Source of the DNA: a bacterium
Lineage (GTDB): Bacteria > SAR324 > XYD2-FULL-50-16
Length of the DNA: 64,000 nucleotides
Assembly (NCBI GenBank): GCA_018829445.1
Contig: JAHJTV010000092.1
Coordinates: forward strand, 1-64,000
Direction of reading: 5' to 3'
Below, piece by piece: positions 18,544 to 28,421 of this stretch (its first letter is position 1; each line of letters begins with the position of its first letter). The position numbers and the translations under genes are program-made. Below the pieces are notes generated by a model. It was not told the DNA's origin. It made no database searches and saw nothing but the letters and a program-made list of their open reading frames with translations.

Positions 18544-19632
18544 CTACTGGTCACCTGCCATAATGGGAACCAGTTGTCCTTGCAGACTGGGACCTTCCCG
18601 GTCAAAATGCAATTGAACGGAAAAGCGATGTTCCTTTTCGTTTTTCCCGATGAAACGTATTTCAATGGGAAAGGGAATGTTTTCTTTCTGGGCAAAGGAA
18701 TAGGACAATAGCTGTTCCAGCGAGGGATCGTCCAGGAACTGGAGGAAGTCTGGCTGGGAGTCCGCTTCGATTCCGGATTCAGCAAGATACTCCTTTATCT
18801 CGGCGTCCGCCTGGATGAGCCGGAATTGATTATTGATACGGATGACTCTCTCTTCTTCGGTATCGACCGTGTCTCCAGACAATTGTTCAAAAATACTCAT
18901 GTCCCGACAGATCCCCACCATGCCAACAATCTTTCCATCATTGTCGATATGTGCGTCCGCAAAAACCTGAAGTGCCAGCAGCTGCCCATCCCGGGTTTCG
19001 AAATCAAGGGTGAGCCCTTTGATTTTCTCCTTTGGTTGATGGTGTTCATCCAGGAATTTATATTGAAACTGTTCGACGTCTTTTGCCGCAAGGAGAGACC
19101 TAAAAGGTTTTCCCATCAGTGAATCCACAGGGGATCCGATCATTCTGGTAAAATTATCATCCAGATAAGTCAGCTGCAGATCTTTATTGCATTCCCAGAG
19201 AAAATTCGGAAAATCCTGCTGGCGCATTGTCAGTCGATGATTGAGCTGTTTGATTTCAGAGACCGCTTTATACATATCAAGGGAACGCTTAATGTTTCCT
19301 TCCAGCTCAAACAGGTTGACCGGTTTCTTCAAAAACGATTGCACCCCCAGTTTGAAACAGGTTTCTATGTCACTGTTCTCATCGTTGCCGGTCATGATGA
19401 TAATCCCGTGGGAAACCAGCAGCCCGGGATCAAGTGATTTCAGAAATTCAATTCCATCCATTACAGGCATACTGAGATCCAGAACCGTTACCGGGGGTTT
19501 GTATCTGTCGAATAATACCGAAGCCTGTTTCCCGTTTTCTGCCCACAACACTTCATATCCCAATTGTGTCAGGTACCTGTAAAACAGTACCCTGATTTCT
19601 TCTTCGTCATCAACGATGAGTATATCAACCAT
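18544..19632 (-). CDS. Receiver-PAS response regulator
   Basis: 362 residues. Receiver domain 1-120 with VDILIVDDEEEI, the phospho-Asp at D52 (VLDLSMPVMDG) and FLKKPVN carrying the conserved Lys. A PAS domain spans about 140-260 (LTYLDDNFTRMIG at its core, closing with GKIVGMVGICRDMS). The C-terminal 90 residues end in a small domain without a recognised motif. There is no output domain for DNA binding or cyclic dinucleotides, so it probably passes phosphate or conformation to the CheA-like kinase three bases downstream. It follows cheD by 24 bases in the same operon. Confidence 0.8.
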   Translation of the reverse strand: MVDILIVDDEEEIRVLFYRYLTQLGYEVLWAENGKQASVLFDRYKPPVTVLDLSMPVMDGIEFLKSLDPGLLVSHGIIIMTGNDENSDIETCFKLGVQSFLKKPVNLFELEGNIKRSLDMYKAVSEIKQLNHRLTMRQQDFPNFLWECNKDLQLTYLDDNFTRMIGSPVDSLMGKPFRSLLAAKDVEQFQYKFLDEHHQPKEKIKGLTLDFETRDGQLLALQVFADAHIDNDGKIVGMVGICRDMSIFEQLSGDTVDTEEERVIRINNQFRLIQADAEIKEYLAESGIEADSQPDFLQFLDDPSLEQLLSYSFAQKENIPFPIEIRFIGKNEKEHRFSVQLHFDREGPSLQGQLVPIMAGDQ

Positions 19633-19656
19633 AGTATCGCTCGCTGCTGCTGTTGG

Positions 19657-20256
19657 TTAGTTCCAGAGGCAGATATTGGTGTTTGCTTCTGTCTGATTAT
19701 TGTTTAAGCGTTCTGAATATTGCCGTTCCCTCTCGAAGATCTCAACCAGTTTGACAGCCTGATGTTTTCTGACATAAACGGAATAATCCCTGGAGTCAAA
19801 ATAGATGGTTCTGCCTCTTGTCCCACCCATATCTTCTGCCATCAACGGAATCTTTTCATTGGCAAGGAATTCCCTGACAAACTTCAAATTAGCCTCACCG
19901 ACATTGCCGACACTTGTTTTGCCGTTATTGAACCTCTGCAGGGTAGATCCTCCGAAGGCTTTCGCCTTGAGATGACTTCGAACAGCGCCCAGTTGATACA
20001 TTTTGTTGATCAGCAGTTCCATGGCGTTTACACCATAACGACCCGAGGGTGTTGAAAACCCGTCACCATTTTTTTTATACTTTTCGCTGCTCAGTAAAAA
20101 ATGATTCATGCCCAGAACCTTATTGACCGGATCAAACAGGCAGGCCGAGACACATGATCCCAGCAGGGTGGAGATCAAAGCTTCTTTATTGGTTGCATAA
20201 AATTCACCGGGGTGGATGACAATTTTTTCGAAAATGTTAATTTCATTCATATTCAT
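19657..20256 (-). CDS. cheD: Chemoreceptor glutamine deamidase CheD
   Basis: 199 residues. CheD deamidates specific Gln residues of chemoreceptors and in some bacteria partners CheC. The catalytic Cys is C35 in LLGSCVSACLFD, the His is H52 in GMNHFLL, and a Thr/Ser (S29-T30) precedes the Cys as expected. Further family features are GGSTL near 102 and VGNVGEAN near 116. The product is about 40 residues longer than typical, with a charged C-terminal tail. It lies 29 bases after cheA in the operon. An internal ATG at residue 3 could also be the start. Confidence 0.9.
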   Translation of the reverse strand: MNMNEINIFEKIVIHPGEFYATNKEALISTLLGSCVSACLFDPVNKVLGMNHFLLSSEKYKKNGDGFSTPSGRYGVNAMELLINKMYQLGAVRSHLKAKAFGGSTLQRFNNGKTSVGNVGEANLKFVREFLANEKIPLMAEDMGGTRGRTIYFDSRDYSVYVRKHQAVKLVEIFERERQYSERLNNNQTEANTNICLWN

Positions 20257-20285
20257 GAGAAAGAAGCCCTGAAAAGCCCGCTGAA

Positions 20286-22433
20286 CTAAATGTCTGTCAG
20301 ATTCTGCCCTTCACAGGCTTTTTCCACCAGATGAAGGTGCCTGCTGATGTCGATGATCAAGGCAACATTGCCGTCGGCCATAATGGTTGCACCTGAAATG
20401 GTCTCAACATTTTTGTATATTTTGTTCAGATTCTTGATGACGGTCTGATGCTGCCCGATCACATGATCCACCACAAAGCCTATTCTGTGTTTGTCGATTT
20501 CGGTAATCACAATTTGTTCAATATCAGGTTTGTTGCCGTTGATTTCAAATTGATCCCGTAGTCGGATATAGGGTACGATCTGTCCCCTGACCCTAGTGAT
20601 ATGCCGACCGTGATGTCTGGCTACATCCTGCTTTGAAAGCTCCACACACTCTTCCACCGCTGCCAGGGGTATCACAAAATAATCCCCGCCGACCTCAACC
20701 AGCAATCCGTCAATAATAGCCAGTGTCAGGGGGAGTTTGATGGTAATCGTGCTTCCTTTTCCTTTTTTACTTTCAATCTCAACCGAACCCCTCATGGATT
20801 CGATGGTTTTTTTGACGACATCCATCCCGACGCCTCGACCCGATACATTGGTTACAGCCTTAGCTGTAGAAAAACCGGGTTCAAAAACCAGGGCAAAGAT
20901 CTCTCTTTCAGTCTGCTTGCTGTCGGAAGCGATCAGTCCTCTTTCAACGGCCTTGTTTCTGATCGTCTCGGAATCGAGACCAGCCCCGTCATCCCGGACC
21001 TTTATCAACACATGGGCTCCTGAATACTCGGCGGATAAATGAATGGTGCCTTTTTGGGGTTTTCCGGCTGCCTGACGGTCTTCCGGAAATTCAATGCCGT
21101 GATCCATGCTGTTGCGGAGGATATGGATCAGGGGATCGTTCAATTGATCAATCACCGTTTTATCCAGTTCCGTGTCGCCGCCTGCGGTGGTCAGATCGGC
21201 TTCTGTGCCAAGTTCGCGGGAAAGATCTCTGATCAGCCGCTTAAATTTATTGAAGGTGGTGCCGAAATTAAGCATACGAACACTCATTGTGTTATCGCGA
21301 AGTTCTGCCGTCAGCCGCTCGATTTCCTCCGCAACACTGACCAGGGAGGGGTCGTTCTTATCCTGAGCCAGCTGGCTTAACCTTGCCTGACCCGTGACCA
21401 GCTCACCTACAAGATCAACCAGCTTGTCCAGTTTATCAGAAGGTACCCGGAGATTCTGTATCGTATCACTTTTTTTACGACTGTCCTTTAAACTTCTGAC
21501 ATGTTTCTGCTCAGCCAGTGCGGATTGAATCTTGTCCGGGGCAACCAGACCTTCCTTTTCCATTTTCTGGCCGATTTTCTCGTATTTATCGAGAAACTGT
21601 TTCAGGACTTCCTGTTTGATATCTCCCCGGTCGACCAGTATCTCACCCAGTTTTCTTCCGGTTGTCTCCTGTTCAAACTCGTCGTCGGACTCAACCACCT
21701 TAATGCTCAGTACACTGCTGTCTTCAACAAAAATAAAAACATCCTGAATGGCATTCAAACCCCTGTCGGTGGTCAGGATAATATCCCATGCCGTATAGCA
21801 TTGTTCGGGGTCCATTTCTTCCAGTGGTGGCATGTCATCAGTGTGCCCGACGGCAAAACAGTCTCCCAGCTCTCTCAATTCTTCCAGAAGGAGGAGAGGA
21901 TTGGTGCCGAAGGTGAAAATATCCGCAGCGGGTTTGAAACGAATGCGGAAGGTAAGGGGTTCTGAGGGCAGATTTTTGCCAGGGTTTGTTTCTTTTTTCA
22001 CAGGATTCGCTTCCGGGCCTTTTTTTGCCAGCATATTCCTGAAAGAAGCGCTGATTTCCTCTCTTTTTTGGATCTCTTCAACGCTTTGCTCAGCAGGATC
22101 AAGCATCTTTCTGATCTGATCGTGTGCGGCCAGGGTTAGGGCAATCAACTCTGCGGTTACAGGAATGCCCCCATCGCGAACCTGATCGTAAACATTTTCG
22201 ATGGCATGGGTGAAGGATTCGATTTCAGTGAAACCGAACATCCCTCCGGACCCTTTGATGGTGTGAAGCGCTCGAAAAGCAGCCCCAATGAGTTCAGGAT
22301 TTTCGGGATTGTCTTCCAGTTCAAGCATGATCTCTTCCAGTTCCGATAACCGTTCCACAGCCTCTTCCCTGAATGTGGCGATACCGCTTTCCTCAATTTC
22401 TTTCTGGGTCAGTTTTTTGCTCTTTTCTTCCAT
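20286..22433 (-). CDS. cheA: Chemotaxis histidine kinase CheA
   Basis: 715 residues. The P1 HPt domain carries its phospho-His at H57 (ALHTIKGSGGM). A segment at about 165-265 may correspond to P2 (CheY/CheB docking), followed by an acidic linker. The P3 dimerisation segment is VPSDKLDKLVDLVGELVTGQ. The P4 ATPase has IHILRNSMDHGIEFP, RDDGAGLD and SGRGVGMDVV. The P5 CheW-like receptor-coupling domain closes the protein (DYFVIPLAAVEECVEL, VPYIRLRDQF). Receptors and CheW control its autophosphorylation; it then phosphorylates CheY and CheB, both encoded just upstream. All canonical catalytic boxes are intact, which contrasts with the second CheA-like kinase of the operon. Confidence 0.95.
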   Translation of the reverse strand: MEEKSKKLTQKEIEESGIATFREEAVERLSELEEIMLELEDNPENPELIGAAFRALHTIKGSGGMFGFTEIESFTHAIENVYDQVRDGGIPVTAELIALTLAAHDQIRKMLDPAEQSVEEIQKREEISASFRNMLAKKGPEANPVKKETNPGKNLPSEPLTFRIRFKPAADIFTFGTNPLLLLEELRELGDCFAVGHTDDMPPLEEMDPEQCYTAWDIILTTDRGLNAIQDVFIFVEDSSVLSIKVVESDDEFEQETTGRKLGEILVDRGDIKQEVLKQFLDKYEKIGQKMEKEGLVAPDKIQSALAEQKHVRSLKDSRKKSDTIQNLRVPSDKLDKLVDLVGELVTGQARLSQLAQDKNDPSLVSVAEEIERLTAELRDNTMSVRMLNFGTTFNKFKRLIRDLSRELGTEADLTTAGGDTELDKTVIDQLNDPLIHILRNSMDHGIEFPEDRQAAGKPQKGTIHLSAEYSGAHVLIKVRDDGAGLDSETIRNKAVERGLIASDSKQTEREIFALVFEPGFSTAKAVTNVSGRGVGMDVVKKTIESMRGSVEIESKKGKGSTITIKLPLTLAIIDGLLVEVGGDYFVIPLAAVEECVELSKQDVARHHGRHITRVRGQIVPYIRLRDQFEINGNKPDIEQIVITEIDKHRIGFVVDHVIGQHQTVIKNLNKIYKNVETISGATIMADGNVALIIDISRHLHLVEKACEGQNLTDI

Positions 22434-22520
22434 TGGATTACTCGCAATGAGGATTTCCTCAAATGATGAACCGGAAACAGGGGTTAAAACAGGTCAACCA
22501 CAACCCTGTTCACGACAGTC

Positions 22521-22886
22521 TCAGCCTAGAACCTTTTTAACCACACCCACCAGTTGTTCCGGTTTGAAAGGCTTGACAATCCAGCCCGTTGCCCCTGCCG
22601 CTTTCCCTTCCTGTTTCTTTTCCGCCTGTGATTCAGTGGTCAGGAAAATAATGGGAATGAATTTATAGTTGGGGTCGGATCTGACGTTTTTAATCAGGTC
22701 AATGCCATTCATGTTGGGCATATGCAGATCTGTCAGCACCATGTCAGCCGGCTGCTGTTTGAGTTTGGAAAGGGCGTCTACGCCGTCAACCGCCTCGACG
22801 ACGCTATAACCCTCATTCTTAAGGGTAAAAGAAACCATTTGTCGAATGCTGGCGGAATCATCAACTGTTAAAATAACTTTTTCCAT
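22521..22886 (-). CDS. cheY: Chemotaxis response regulator CheY
   Basis: 121 residues, a single receiver domain. Acid pocket VDD at 8-10, phospho-Asp D53 (VLTDLHMPNMNG), conserved Thr in FLTTES, and Lys in WIVKPF. It has no output domain. CheA-phosphorylated CheY usually acts on the flagellar switch, but no flagellar gene is present in this window, so the target may be elsewhere in the genome or another motility or surface system. It lies between cheB and cheA. Confidence 0.92.
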   Translation of the reverse strand: MEKVILTVDDSASIRQMVSFTLKNEGYSVVEAVDGVDALSKLKQQPADMVLTDLHMPNMNGIDLIKNVRSDPNYKFIPIIFLTTESQAEKKQEGKAAGATGWIVKPFKPEQLVGVVKKVLG

Positions 22887-22925
22887 GGGATACCATTGGT
22901 TGTTTAAGGTTCTAAGTACTTCAAA

Positions 22926-23999
22926 CTAATATTTGCACAATCGGATGACTTCACCGGCTATCTTTTCCAGGGGTAGAACGAAATCTGCAGCTCCCAGTTT
23001 GATCGCTTCGTTGGGCATACCGAAAACCACGCAGCTGGCTTCATCCTGGGCTATGGTCACGGCCCCGCTTTCTTTCATTTCCAACAATCCCCTGGCTCCA
23101 TCGTCTCCCATTCCGGTCATGATAACGCCACAGGCGTTCTTCCCGGCATAACGGGAAGCTGAACGGAAGAGCACATCAACCGATGGGCGATGGCGGCTGA
23201 CCAGGGGCCCGTCCTTGACTTCAACATAGTAACGAGCACCGCTCCGTTTCAGGAGCGTGTGTTTGTTTCCCGGGGCAATTAATACCCGCCCTCTGACCAC
23301 TGAATCATTATCGCTGGCTTCCTTGACAGTTACCTCGCAGACGCTGTCCAGGCGGTTGGCAAAGGCCGTAGTAAAATTTTCAGGCATATGCTGTACAATG
23401 ACCATGCCAGGGGAATCGGAGGGGAGCGATTCAAGAAAGACGCGCAGGGCCTCGGTTCCTCCTGTTGATGCACCGACAACCACAATTTTTTCTGTTGTCT
23501 GCACCATTGCCTTGGAAAGGGATTTGGGCAGGACAGCATCCGCCGTCAATTTCTTTGCAGGTGTTATCTGTTTTGCGGGTTTCAGGTTTTTCTTTGTTTT
23601 GGTCTGGGCGGCTGCTTTAATGGCGTCACAGATCAGGATCCTGGACTCCTCCAGGAATTGTTTGGTTCCCAGCTGCGGTTTGTGAATGATGTCAACCGCC
23701 CCCAGTTGCAGGGCTCTGACGGCTGTTTCCGATCCCCGGTCTGCCAGGCTGGAGCAGATGACAACCGGGATCGGATGCTGGGACATCAGCTTCTGCAAAA
23801 AAGTGATCCCATCCATCCGGGGCATTTCCACATCCAATGTAATCACATCCGGTTCGACAGATTGCATTTTCTTGGCTGCCAGATAGGGATCGGAGGCGGA
23901 GCCAATCACCTCGATCTCGCTGTCTGACGAAAGGATTCTTTCCAGGGCTTGCCGCACTACGGCGGAGTCATCAACGATTAGGACTTTTATTTTTTCCAT
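22926..23999 (-). CDS. cheB: Chemoreceptor methylesterase CheB
   Basis: 357 residues. The receiver domain (D56 in [11 protein letters not shown]) is joined by a Lys/Ala-rich linker (about 130-160) to the methylesterase domain. Catalytic Ser is in [11 protein letters not shown], His in VQHMPENF and Asp in MTGMGDDGA; all three are present. It removes methyl groups from receptor glutamates after CheA phosphorylation, working against CheR, whose gene lies 10 bases upstream. The two receptors encoded nearby end in a probable CheR/CheB docking pentapeptide. Confidence 0.95.
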   Translation of the reverse strand: MEKIKVLIVDDSAVVRQALERILSSDSEIEVIGSASDPYLAAKKMQSVEPDVITLDVEMPRMDGITFLQKLMSQHPIPVVICSSLADRGSETAVRALQLGAVDIIHKPQLGTKQFLEESRILICDAIKAAAQTKTKKNLKPAKQITPAKKLTADAVLPKSLSKAMVQTTEKIVVVGASTGGTEALRVFLESLPSDSPGMVIVQHMPENFTTAFANRLDSVCEVTVKEASDNDSVVRGRVLIAPGNKHTLLKRSGARYYVEVKDGPLVSRHRPSVDVLFRSASRYAGKNACGVIMTGMGDDGARGLLEMKESGAVTIAQDEASCVVFGMPNEAIKLGAADFVLPLEKIAGEVIRLCKY

Positions 24000-24009
24000 G
24001 GTTTTTAAT

Positions 24010-24858
24010 TCAGTTTACTTTCTGAAATATCGTAGGGTGAACAGACCTCAATGGAAGCCTCATTCCCTGGGTGGATTCAGAATGTCCCTGGAACAGGTAC
24101 CCTTCCGGAACGAGGCATTTAGTGATTTTGTTCAATATGGTTTCCTGGATTTCCTTATTGAAATAGATGATCACATTTCGGCAAAAGGCTACGTGAATAT
24201 TCTGCTTAATACCAAAATCCTTGTCCATGAGGTTAAGCTTCTCAAACTTAACAAGTTTTCTAATTTCAGGTACCATTTTGACGACAGGTTTTTCTCGATC
24301 CCGGCTCTTAAGCAGGTACTTTCTCCTCAGGGCGAAGGGAATGGGATCGATTCTGGATACATGGTAAATTGCCTTTCTTCCCATGGAGAGAACATTATCT
24401 GAAATGTCCGTGGCCAGTATCGAGAAATTAAAGGGTGTTTCCGGGTTATTCTCGGCGTATTCACTGATGACCATGGCAAGTGTGTATGCCTCCTCACCCG
24501 ATGAACATCCTGCACTCCATAAATTGATCTGCCGAAGCGGATTGCCCGACTGGTACAGCAACCTGGGAAGGATGACGTTGGTAAGATATGAAAAATGATC
24601 CGGCTCCCTGAAAAAATCGGTCTTGTTGGTGGTTACCTTGCTAATAAAATGAGGCAACTCCTCTTTTCTGCCTTTGGCACTGAAGAGGTATTCACAGTAG
24701 CTTCTGAAATCAGGAATCTGGAGATGGCGCAACCGTTTAAGCAGGCGTGATTCCAACATGGTCTTTTTAACGGAAGGCATCTTAATGCCGTATTCCGACT
24801 CAATGAAAGCACTTAACCTGTTGAAATCAGTTTTATCCAGGGATTGCAGTCCATTCAT
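24010..24858 (-). CDS. cheR: Chemoreceptor methyltransferase CheR
   Basis: The start is the ATG at 24858, one base after the STAS gene stop and preceded by GTGAGG; the frame is open further upstream but would overlap the STAS gene by 46 bases. 282 residues. The N-terminal all-helical domain ([12 protein letters not shown], then LLKRLRHL) is followed by the SAM-binding domain: [29 protein letters not shown] and [12 protein letters not shown]. The ending [10 protein letters not shown] is typical. It methylates receptor glutamates. The beta-subdomain expected to bind a receptor C-terminal pentapeptide should lie in the RKYLLK-to-RKLVKF stretch (about 175-205), consistent with the EFERY tails of the local receptors. 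Confidence 0.93.
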   Translation of the reverse strand: MNGLQSLDKTDFNRLSAFIESEYGIKMPSVKKTMLESRLLKRLRHLQIPDFRSYCEYLFSAKGRKEELPHFISKVTTNKTDFFREPDHFSYLTNVILPRLLYQSGNPLRQINLWSAGCSSGEEAYTLAMVISEYAENNPETPFNFSILATDISDNVLSMGRKAIYHVSRIDPIPFALRRKYLLKSRDREKPVVKMVPEIRKLVKFEKLNLMDKDFGIKQNIHVAFCRNVIIYFNKEIQETILNKITKCLVPEGYLFQGHSESTQGMRLPLRSVHPTIFQKVN

Positions 24859-24859
24859 G

Positions 24860-25180
24860 TCATACCTCACCGAAACAAAGCCACCGGGTCCATGATAACC
24901 CGGCACTTTCCACCGCTTCTTTAAACAGCCGGGGACAGTCGGCTTTTAAGGTAAACTTCTTGTCCTGTTGTTTGGCGGCCAGATGAAAAGCATAAAAAAG
25001 CTGAATGGATGATAAATCAAAGAGCTGAACTTCCTCCAGGTCCAGAACACAAGTATTGGCCGCGTTTAAAGCCCCTGTCAGAACCTCTTTCAATTTACTG
25101 GCATTCTGGATCAAGAGCCGGCCTTCCAATTTCAGTTCCGCTGTTTTTGATGTTTCATCGATGTTTATTTTTGCTTCCAT
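24860..25180 (-). CDS. STAS-domain protein (anti-anti-sigma factor-like)
   Basis: 106 residues forming a single STAS domain. AELKLEGRL opens it, VLDLEEVQLFDLSSIQLFYAF contains the D-x-S-S switch position, and TLKADCPRLFKEAVESAG is the typical end. Such proteins are phosphorylated on Ser or act as docking modules. In chemosensory operons a small STAS protein is often found beside cheR and cheA, but its role there is unsettled. It heads the core operon, with the cheR start one base after its stop. No kinase or phosphatase of the SpoIIAB/PP2C type is encoded in the window. Confidence 0.85.
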   Translation of the reverse strand: MEAKINIDETSKTAELKLEGRLLIQNASKLKEVLTGALNAANTCVLDLEEVQLFDLSSIQLFYAFHLAAKQQDKKFTLKADCPRLFKEAVESAGLSWTRWLCFGEV

Positions 25181-25304
25181 TTCGATTTGCCTGAAAAAAC
25201 AATGAAGTTAAAAATTCTGGGTCCGTATTGAAAGATTCCTAAAAACAAAAGCTCCCTATGATGATGTCGGATTATCAGCCTGTTTTAGCGCCGATTTATT
25301 GGGT

Positions 25305-25343
25305 CTTGTCATCCCGTACCCCGATCTGGGATCCAGATGTATA
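25305..25343. repeat. Dispersed repeat copy (CTTGTCATCCCGTACCCCGA type)
   Basis: Begins CTTGTCATCCCGTACCCCGA and ends TGGGATCCAGATGTAT. A copy differing at only two positions in the 37 bases TTGTCATC to GTGTAT lies at 33611-33649. The ATCCCG and TGGGAT arms form a hairpin. Confidence 0.75.
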
Positions 25344-25439
25344 ATCCATTTATTCCGCAAAATTGGATGCTAATGGTCCACAATCAGAAAAGTCTATGTA
25401 GAGCCATTCCCCGCAGGATTATCAATACTTAACTACAAC

Positions 25440-25690
25440 AAATATGCCAGATGGTAAAAATGGTATCAAAGTCGATGGAAAAAGCTCTGAGATAAGATGC
25501 AACCAAGCACTACGACCATCCGGAATATGGTTCAACCATTATTTGTTGAGAAAGCCTTTTAAAAAACTCCAGGAAGTGTTGTCCAGAAAAACTGGACACT
25601 GTCTGGATTTAGTAGACAACCGATGGATTGGACTTTTAACGGATCGGTTGGGTGCTTGGAGTGAACCGAAAAAGGACCTGAAAGCCAACC
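25440..25690. repeat. Decayed intergenic repeat with GGACACTGTC core
   Basis: Contains ATATGCCAGATGGTAAAA at the left and AAAAACTGGACACTGTCTGG at 25587-25606. Both ends resemble parts of stretches at about 31345-31500, 36700-36895 and 38528-38680. The interior is not conserved, and the open frame here has no protein features. Together with the hairpin below it fills the 554 bases between the STAS and receptor genes. Confidence 0.4.
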
Positions 25691-25691
25691 C

Positions 25692-25719
25692 CGGGGTCAG
25701 GCTGAGGTTTCTGACCCCA
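25692..25719. terminator. Hairpin after the receptor gene
   Basis: GGGGTCAG (25693-25700) pairs with CTGACCCC (25711-25718) over a 10-base loop, 16 bases beyond the stop of the minus-strand receptor gene. It lacks a long T run on the minus strand, so it may be a weak or factor-dependent terminator, or another palindromic repeat. Confidence 0.4.
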
Positions 25720-25734
25720 GGTTAGCTTTTAATT

Positions 25735-27843
25735 TTAATACCTTTCAAACTCACTATCGGATACATCACTGTCATCATCCAGGTTCAGGGCTACCTTGGA
25801 GCGGGGTTGACTGGATCTGCCATTTTCCAACCGGGGTATCTTATGGCTGGTTTGCGGGCTCGCGTGGGCAAATCGGGTCAAACCGGTATCAGCATGTAAA
25901 GAATTGGTTCTCCGTATAGTGCCCTTGCCTTGCTGCTGAGAAGCATCGATCTTGAAAAACTCGATGGAGCTTTGCATCTGCTGGGCCTGGGCCGCCAGTT
26001 CTTCTGAAGTGGATGCCATCTCCTCGGTGGCACTGGCATTCTGCTGGATAACCGTATCCAGTTGCTGGATCGCCTTGTTGATCTGATCCACCCCGGCGTT
26101 CTGTTCATTGCTGGCAGCACTGATCTCCTGGACCAGTTCAGCCGTTTTCTGAATATCCGGAACCAGCTGCTCCAGCATTCGACCAGCCTTTCCTGCTACT
26201 TCCACGCTGGTGGATGAGATTTTTGAGATTTCCCCGGCTGCTGTCTGGCTGCGTTCCGCCAGTTTCCTGACTTCCGCTGCCACCACCGCAAAACCCTTGC
26301 CGTGTTCCCCTGCGCGGGCCGCTTCAATGGCTGCATTGAGGGCCAGGAGGTTGGTGTTACGGGCAATCTCTTCGATGATGGAGATCTTGGAGGCGATTTC
26401 ATTCATGGCTGCAACTGCCTGGATAACAGCTTCACCGCTTTCCCTGGCATCCTTGGAAGCCTTGACCGCGATCTGCTCAGTCTGGCTGGCGTTATCCGCA
26501 TTCTGCTGGATGTTTGCGCTCATCTGCTCCATGGAGGAGGTAGTCTCTTCAACGGAAGAGGCCTGCTCGGTGGCTCCCTGGGAGAGTTCCTCGGCGGTTG
26601 AACTGAGCTGCATACTGCCTGAAGTGACATTGTCGGCAGCTCCCCTGATCTCTGCAACGATACTGTTCAGTTGTTGTGTCATCTGTTTGAAAGCATCAAC
26701 CAGTGTCCCGATTTCGTCTTTTCTTCTCATATCGATGACTTGCTTCAAATTACCATTGGCCAGCTCTTTGGCAATGATAACCAATTGCGCTATGGGGCGG
26801 GTGATATCAATGGATATGATAAAGGCGATGATCAAACCCAGCACAGCCGCAATTGCGCTAACGACAATCGTCCACAGGCGAGTAACGGATGCAGTGCTGT
26901 CAAAGTGCTCATCGGCTTCTTTTTGTTCGTTATGCAGTGATTCTGCAATCTTATTGAGCGGTTCAATGGTACTGTCCCGCACCTTATCAATAGCGCCGTC
27001 CAGCTCCCGGATGATTCTTTCGTCTTCAATCACGGAAGAGGTTTCATCTTCCAATGCCTTGTTGATCTCCTCTAAGGCTTTAAGGGTGGCAACTCTAGCC
27101 TGATCCATGCGTTCATCCAACTCTTTGATCTTTGCCTGGGAATCGACAGCATTTCTGGACAAGAGAGGCAGGGTCTCTTTTTCAAAAATATCCAGGTATA
27201 TTCTAAAGCTGCCTGCAAACTTTTCTGCCAGCTGTTTTTCCTGATCCGTATCTGCCAATTGTCTCACCCTGGAAACATTCTTTTCAAACGACTCTTTGAT
27301 CGGTTTCCAGTTTTCCCGGGTTTCATCGAGATTGCGGTTGATAATCCCGTCTGCTATTACAGGGTAAATGGCTTCAACTGCGAGTTCTATTTTCATGATT
27401 TCAAGGGAATCCTTCACCCTCTGTTCGATGGATTCCTCCTTTGATAGAATCGGAAGCATCTTGTTTTCAAACAATCCCAGGAAGTTTGTTAATCCGGTTT
27501 CAAATTCCTGTGCCAGTTTCCTTTCTGCTTCGGTATCAACCAGTTCGTAAACTCTTTTGATGTCCTCCTGGGCGGATTTTTTCACCTGAGCAAAATCCTG
27601 CCGGGTTTGATCCAGATTCCGATTGATAATGGCATCTGCTATGACGGGATAAATCCCATCCACTTTTTTTGAAATTGCCATGATCTCCAACGCATCATCG
27701 GCCCGTCCTGCGCCTTCATCTTGTAATTCACTCAAAGATCCGAGTGAAAAAATCTGAAAAACAGCAACCCCGACGAATATTGCAATAACAAGGAGAAATC
27801 CTGCTGCCAGTTTCGTCCCTATCTTAAATTTATTTAAGTTCAT
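25735..27843 (-). CDS. Methyl-accepting chemotaxis protein with duplicated sensor repeat
   Basis: 702 residues. Membrane segment 1 at about 12-34; periplasmic sensor to about 320; membrane segment 2 ([18 protein letters not shown]) near 325-345; HAMP domain; signalling hairpin tip [20 protein letters not shown] near 497-516. The sensor contains two copies of a module: residues 49-134 and 146-229 share IYPVIADxIINRNLDxTR and the DTExxxxLAxxF pattern, an obvious tandem duplication. The C-terminus ends SDSEFERY, identical to the end of the other receptor at 34336-36423. EFERY fits the aromatic-x-x-aromatic docking pentapeptide for CheR/CheB. The ligand is unknown. It lies between cheW and the core operon. 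Confidence 0.92.
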   Translation of the reverse strand: MNLNKFKIGTKLAAGFLLVIAIFVGVAVFQIFSLGSLSELQDEGAGRADDALEIMAISKKVDGIYPVIADAIINRNLDQTRQDFAQVKKSAQEDIKRVYELVDTEAERKLAQEFETGLTNFLGLFENKMLPILSKEESIEQRVKDSLEIMKIELAVEAIYPVIADGIINRNLDETRENWKPIKESFEKNVSRVRQLADTDQEKQLAEKFAGSFRIYLDIFEKETLPLLSRNAVDSQAKIKELDERMDQARVATLKALEEINKALEDETSSVIEDERIIRELDGAIDKVRDSTIEPLNKIAESLHNEQKEADEHFDSTASVTRLWTIVVSAIAAVLGLIIAFIISIDITRPIAQLVIIAKELANGNLKQVIDMRRKDEIGTLVDAFKQMTQQLNSIVAEIRGAADNVTSGSMQLSSTAEELSQGATEQASSVEETTSSMEQMSANIQQNADNASQTEQIAVKASKDARESGEAVIQAVAAMNEIASKISIIEEIARNTNLLALNAAIEAARAGEHGKGFAVVAAEVRKLAERSQTAAGEISKISSTSVEVAGKAGRMLEQLVPDIQKTAELVQEISAASNEQNAGVDQINKAIQQLDTVIQQNASATEEMASTSEELAAQAQQMQSSIEFFKIDASQQQGKGTIRRTNSLHADTGLTRFAHASPQTSHKIPRLENGRSSQPRSKVALNLDDDSDVSDSEFERY

Positions 27844-27929
27844 GAGTGAATCCTATATACAGGGTTTTAATAAAGAGACAAAAAAGGAAGATTTCTCATT
27901 AAAATCGATCATTTCCTGTCGGAAGGTTT

Positions 27930-28421
27930 TCATACTTTTTCAGCAGCATTCTGGAGCATTTCCAACTCACTCAGGGTGAAGACCTTCTCGATCTCCAGAA
28001 TGATGATAAACTCCTCATTCCGTTTACCCATGCCCCTGATCAGCTCGTTGTTGAGACGGGTGCCGATCTTGGGGGCGGGCTCGATCTGGCTTTCTTCCAG
28101 GTCGATCACTTCCTGCACGGAATCAGCCAGTGCACCGATCAGGGTGTTTTCCCCATCCAGGTCCAGCTCTACGATGATGACACAGGTATTGACCGATTTT
28201 TGTGTCTCGCCCATGCCGAATTTCAGTTTCAGATCGATCACCGGCACGACACTGCCTCTCAGATTGATCACTCCCCTCATCATATCCGGGGTTTGGGGTA
28301 CCTTGGTGACCCTGTTAAATTCCAGCACTTCCCTGACCTTGTCGATTCCCAGGGCAAAAATCTCATCCTCCAGCTTAAAAGTCAGATACTGATCCGCCTC
28401 TATGGTTACAGATTCGCTCAT
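27930..28421 (-). CDS. cheW: Chemotaxis coupling protein CheW (copy 1)
   Basis: 163 residues with the CheW fold: QYLTFKLEDEIFALGIDKVREVLE, PDMMRGVINLRGSVVPVIDL and LIGALADSVQEVIDL. It links receptors to CheA. Its ATG overlaps the stop of a truncated receptor reading frame (ATGA), with an AGAGGAG ribosome site lying inside that frame. Copy 2 at 33725-34225 is closely related throughout. The receptor downstream (25735-27843) follows after 86 bases. Confidence 0.93.
   Translation of the reverse strand: MSESVTIEADQYLTFKLEDEIFALGIDKVREVLEFNRVTKVPQTPDMMRGVINLRGSVVPVIDLKLKFGMGETQKSVNTCVIIVELDLDGENTLIGALADSVQEVIDLEESQIEPAPKIGTRLNNELIRGMGKRNEEFIIILEIEKVFTLSELEMLQNAAEKV

Noticed and set aside
25444-25725. 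Possible 93-residue plus-strand gene in the gap before the receptor
   Set aside because: Composed of decayed repeat sequence and a terminator-like hairpin, with no ribosome site or recognisable domain.
26210-27103. 297-residue Ser/Ala-rich frame on the plus strand inside a receptor gene
   Set aside because: Mirror image of the repetitive Glu/Ala/Ser codons of the receptor; no protein features.
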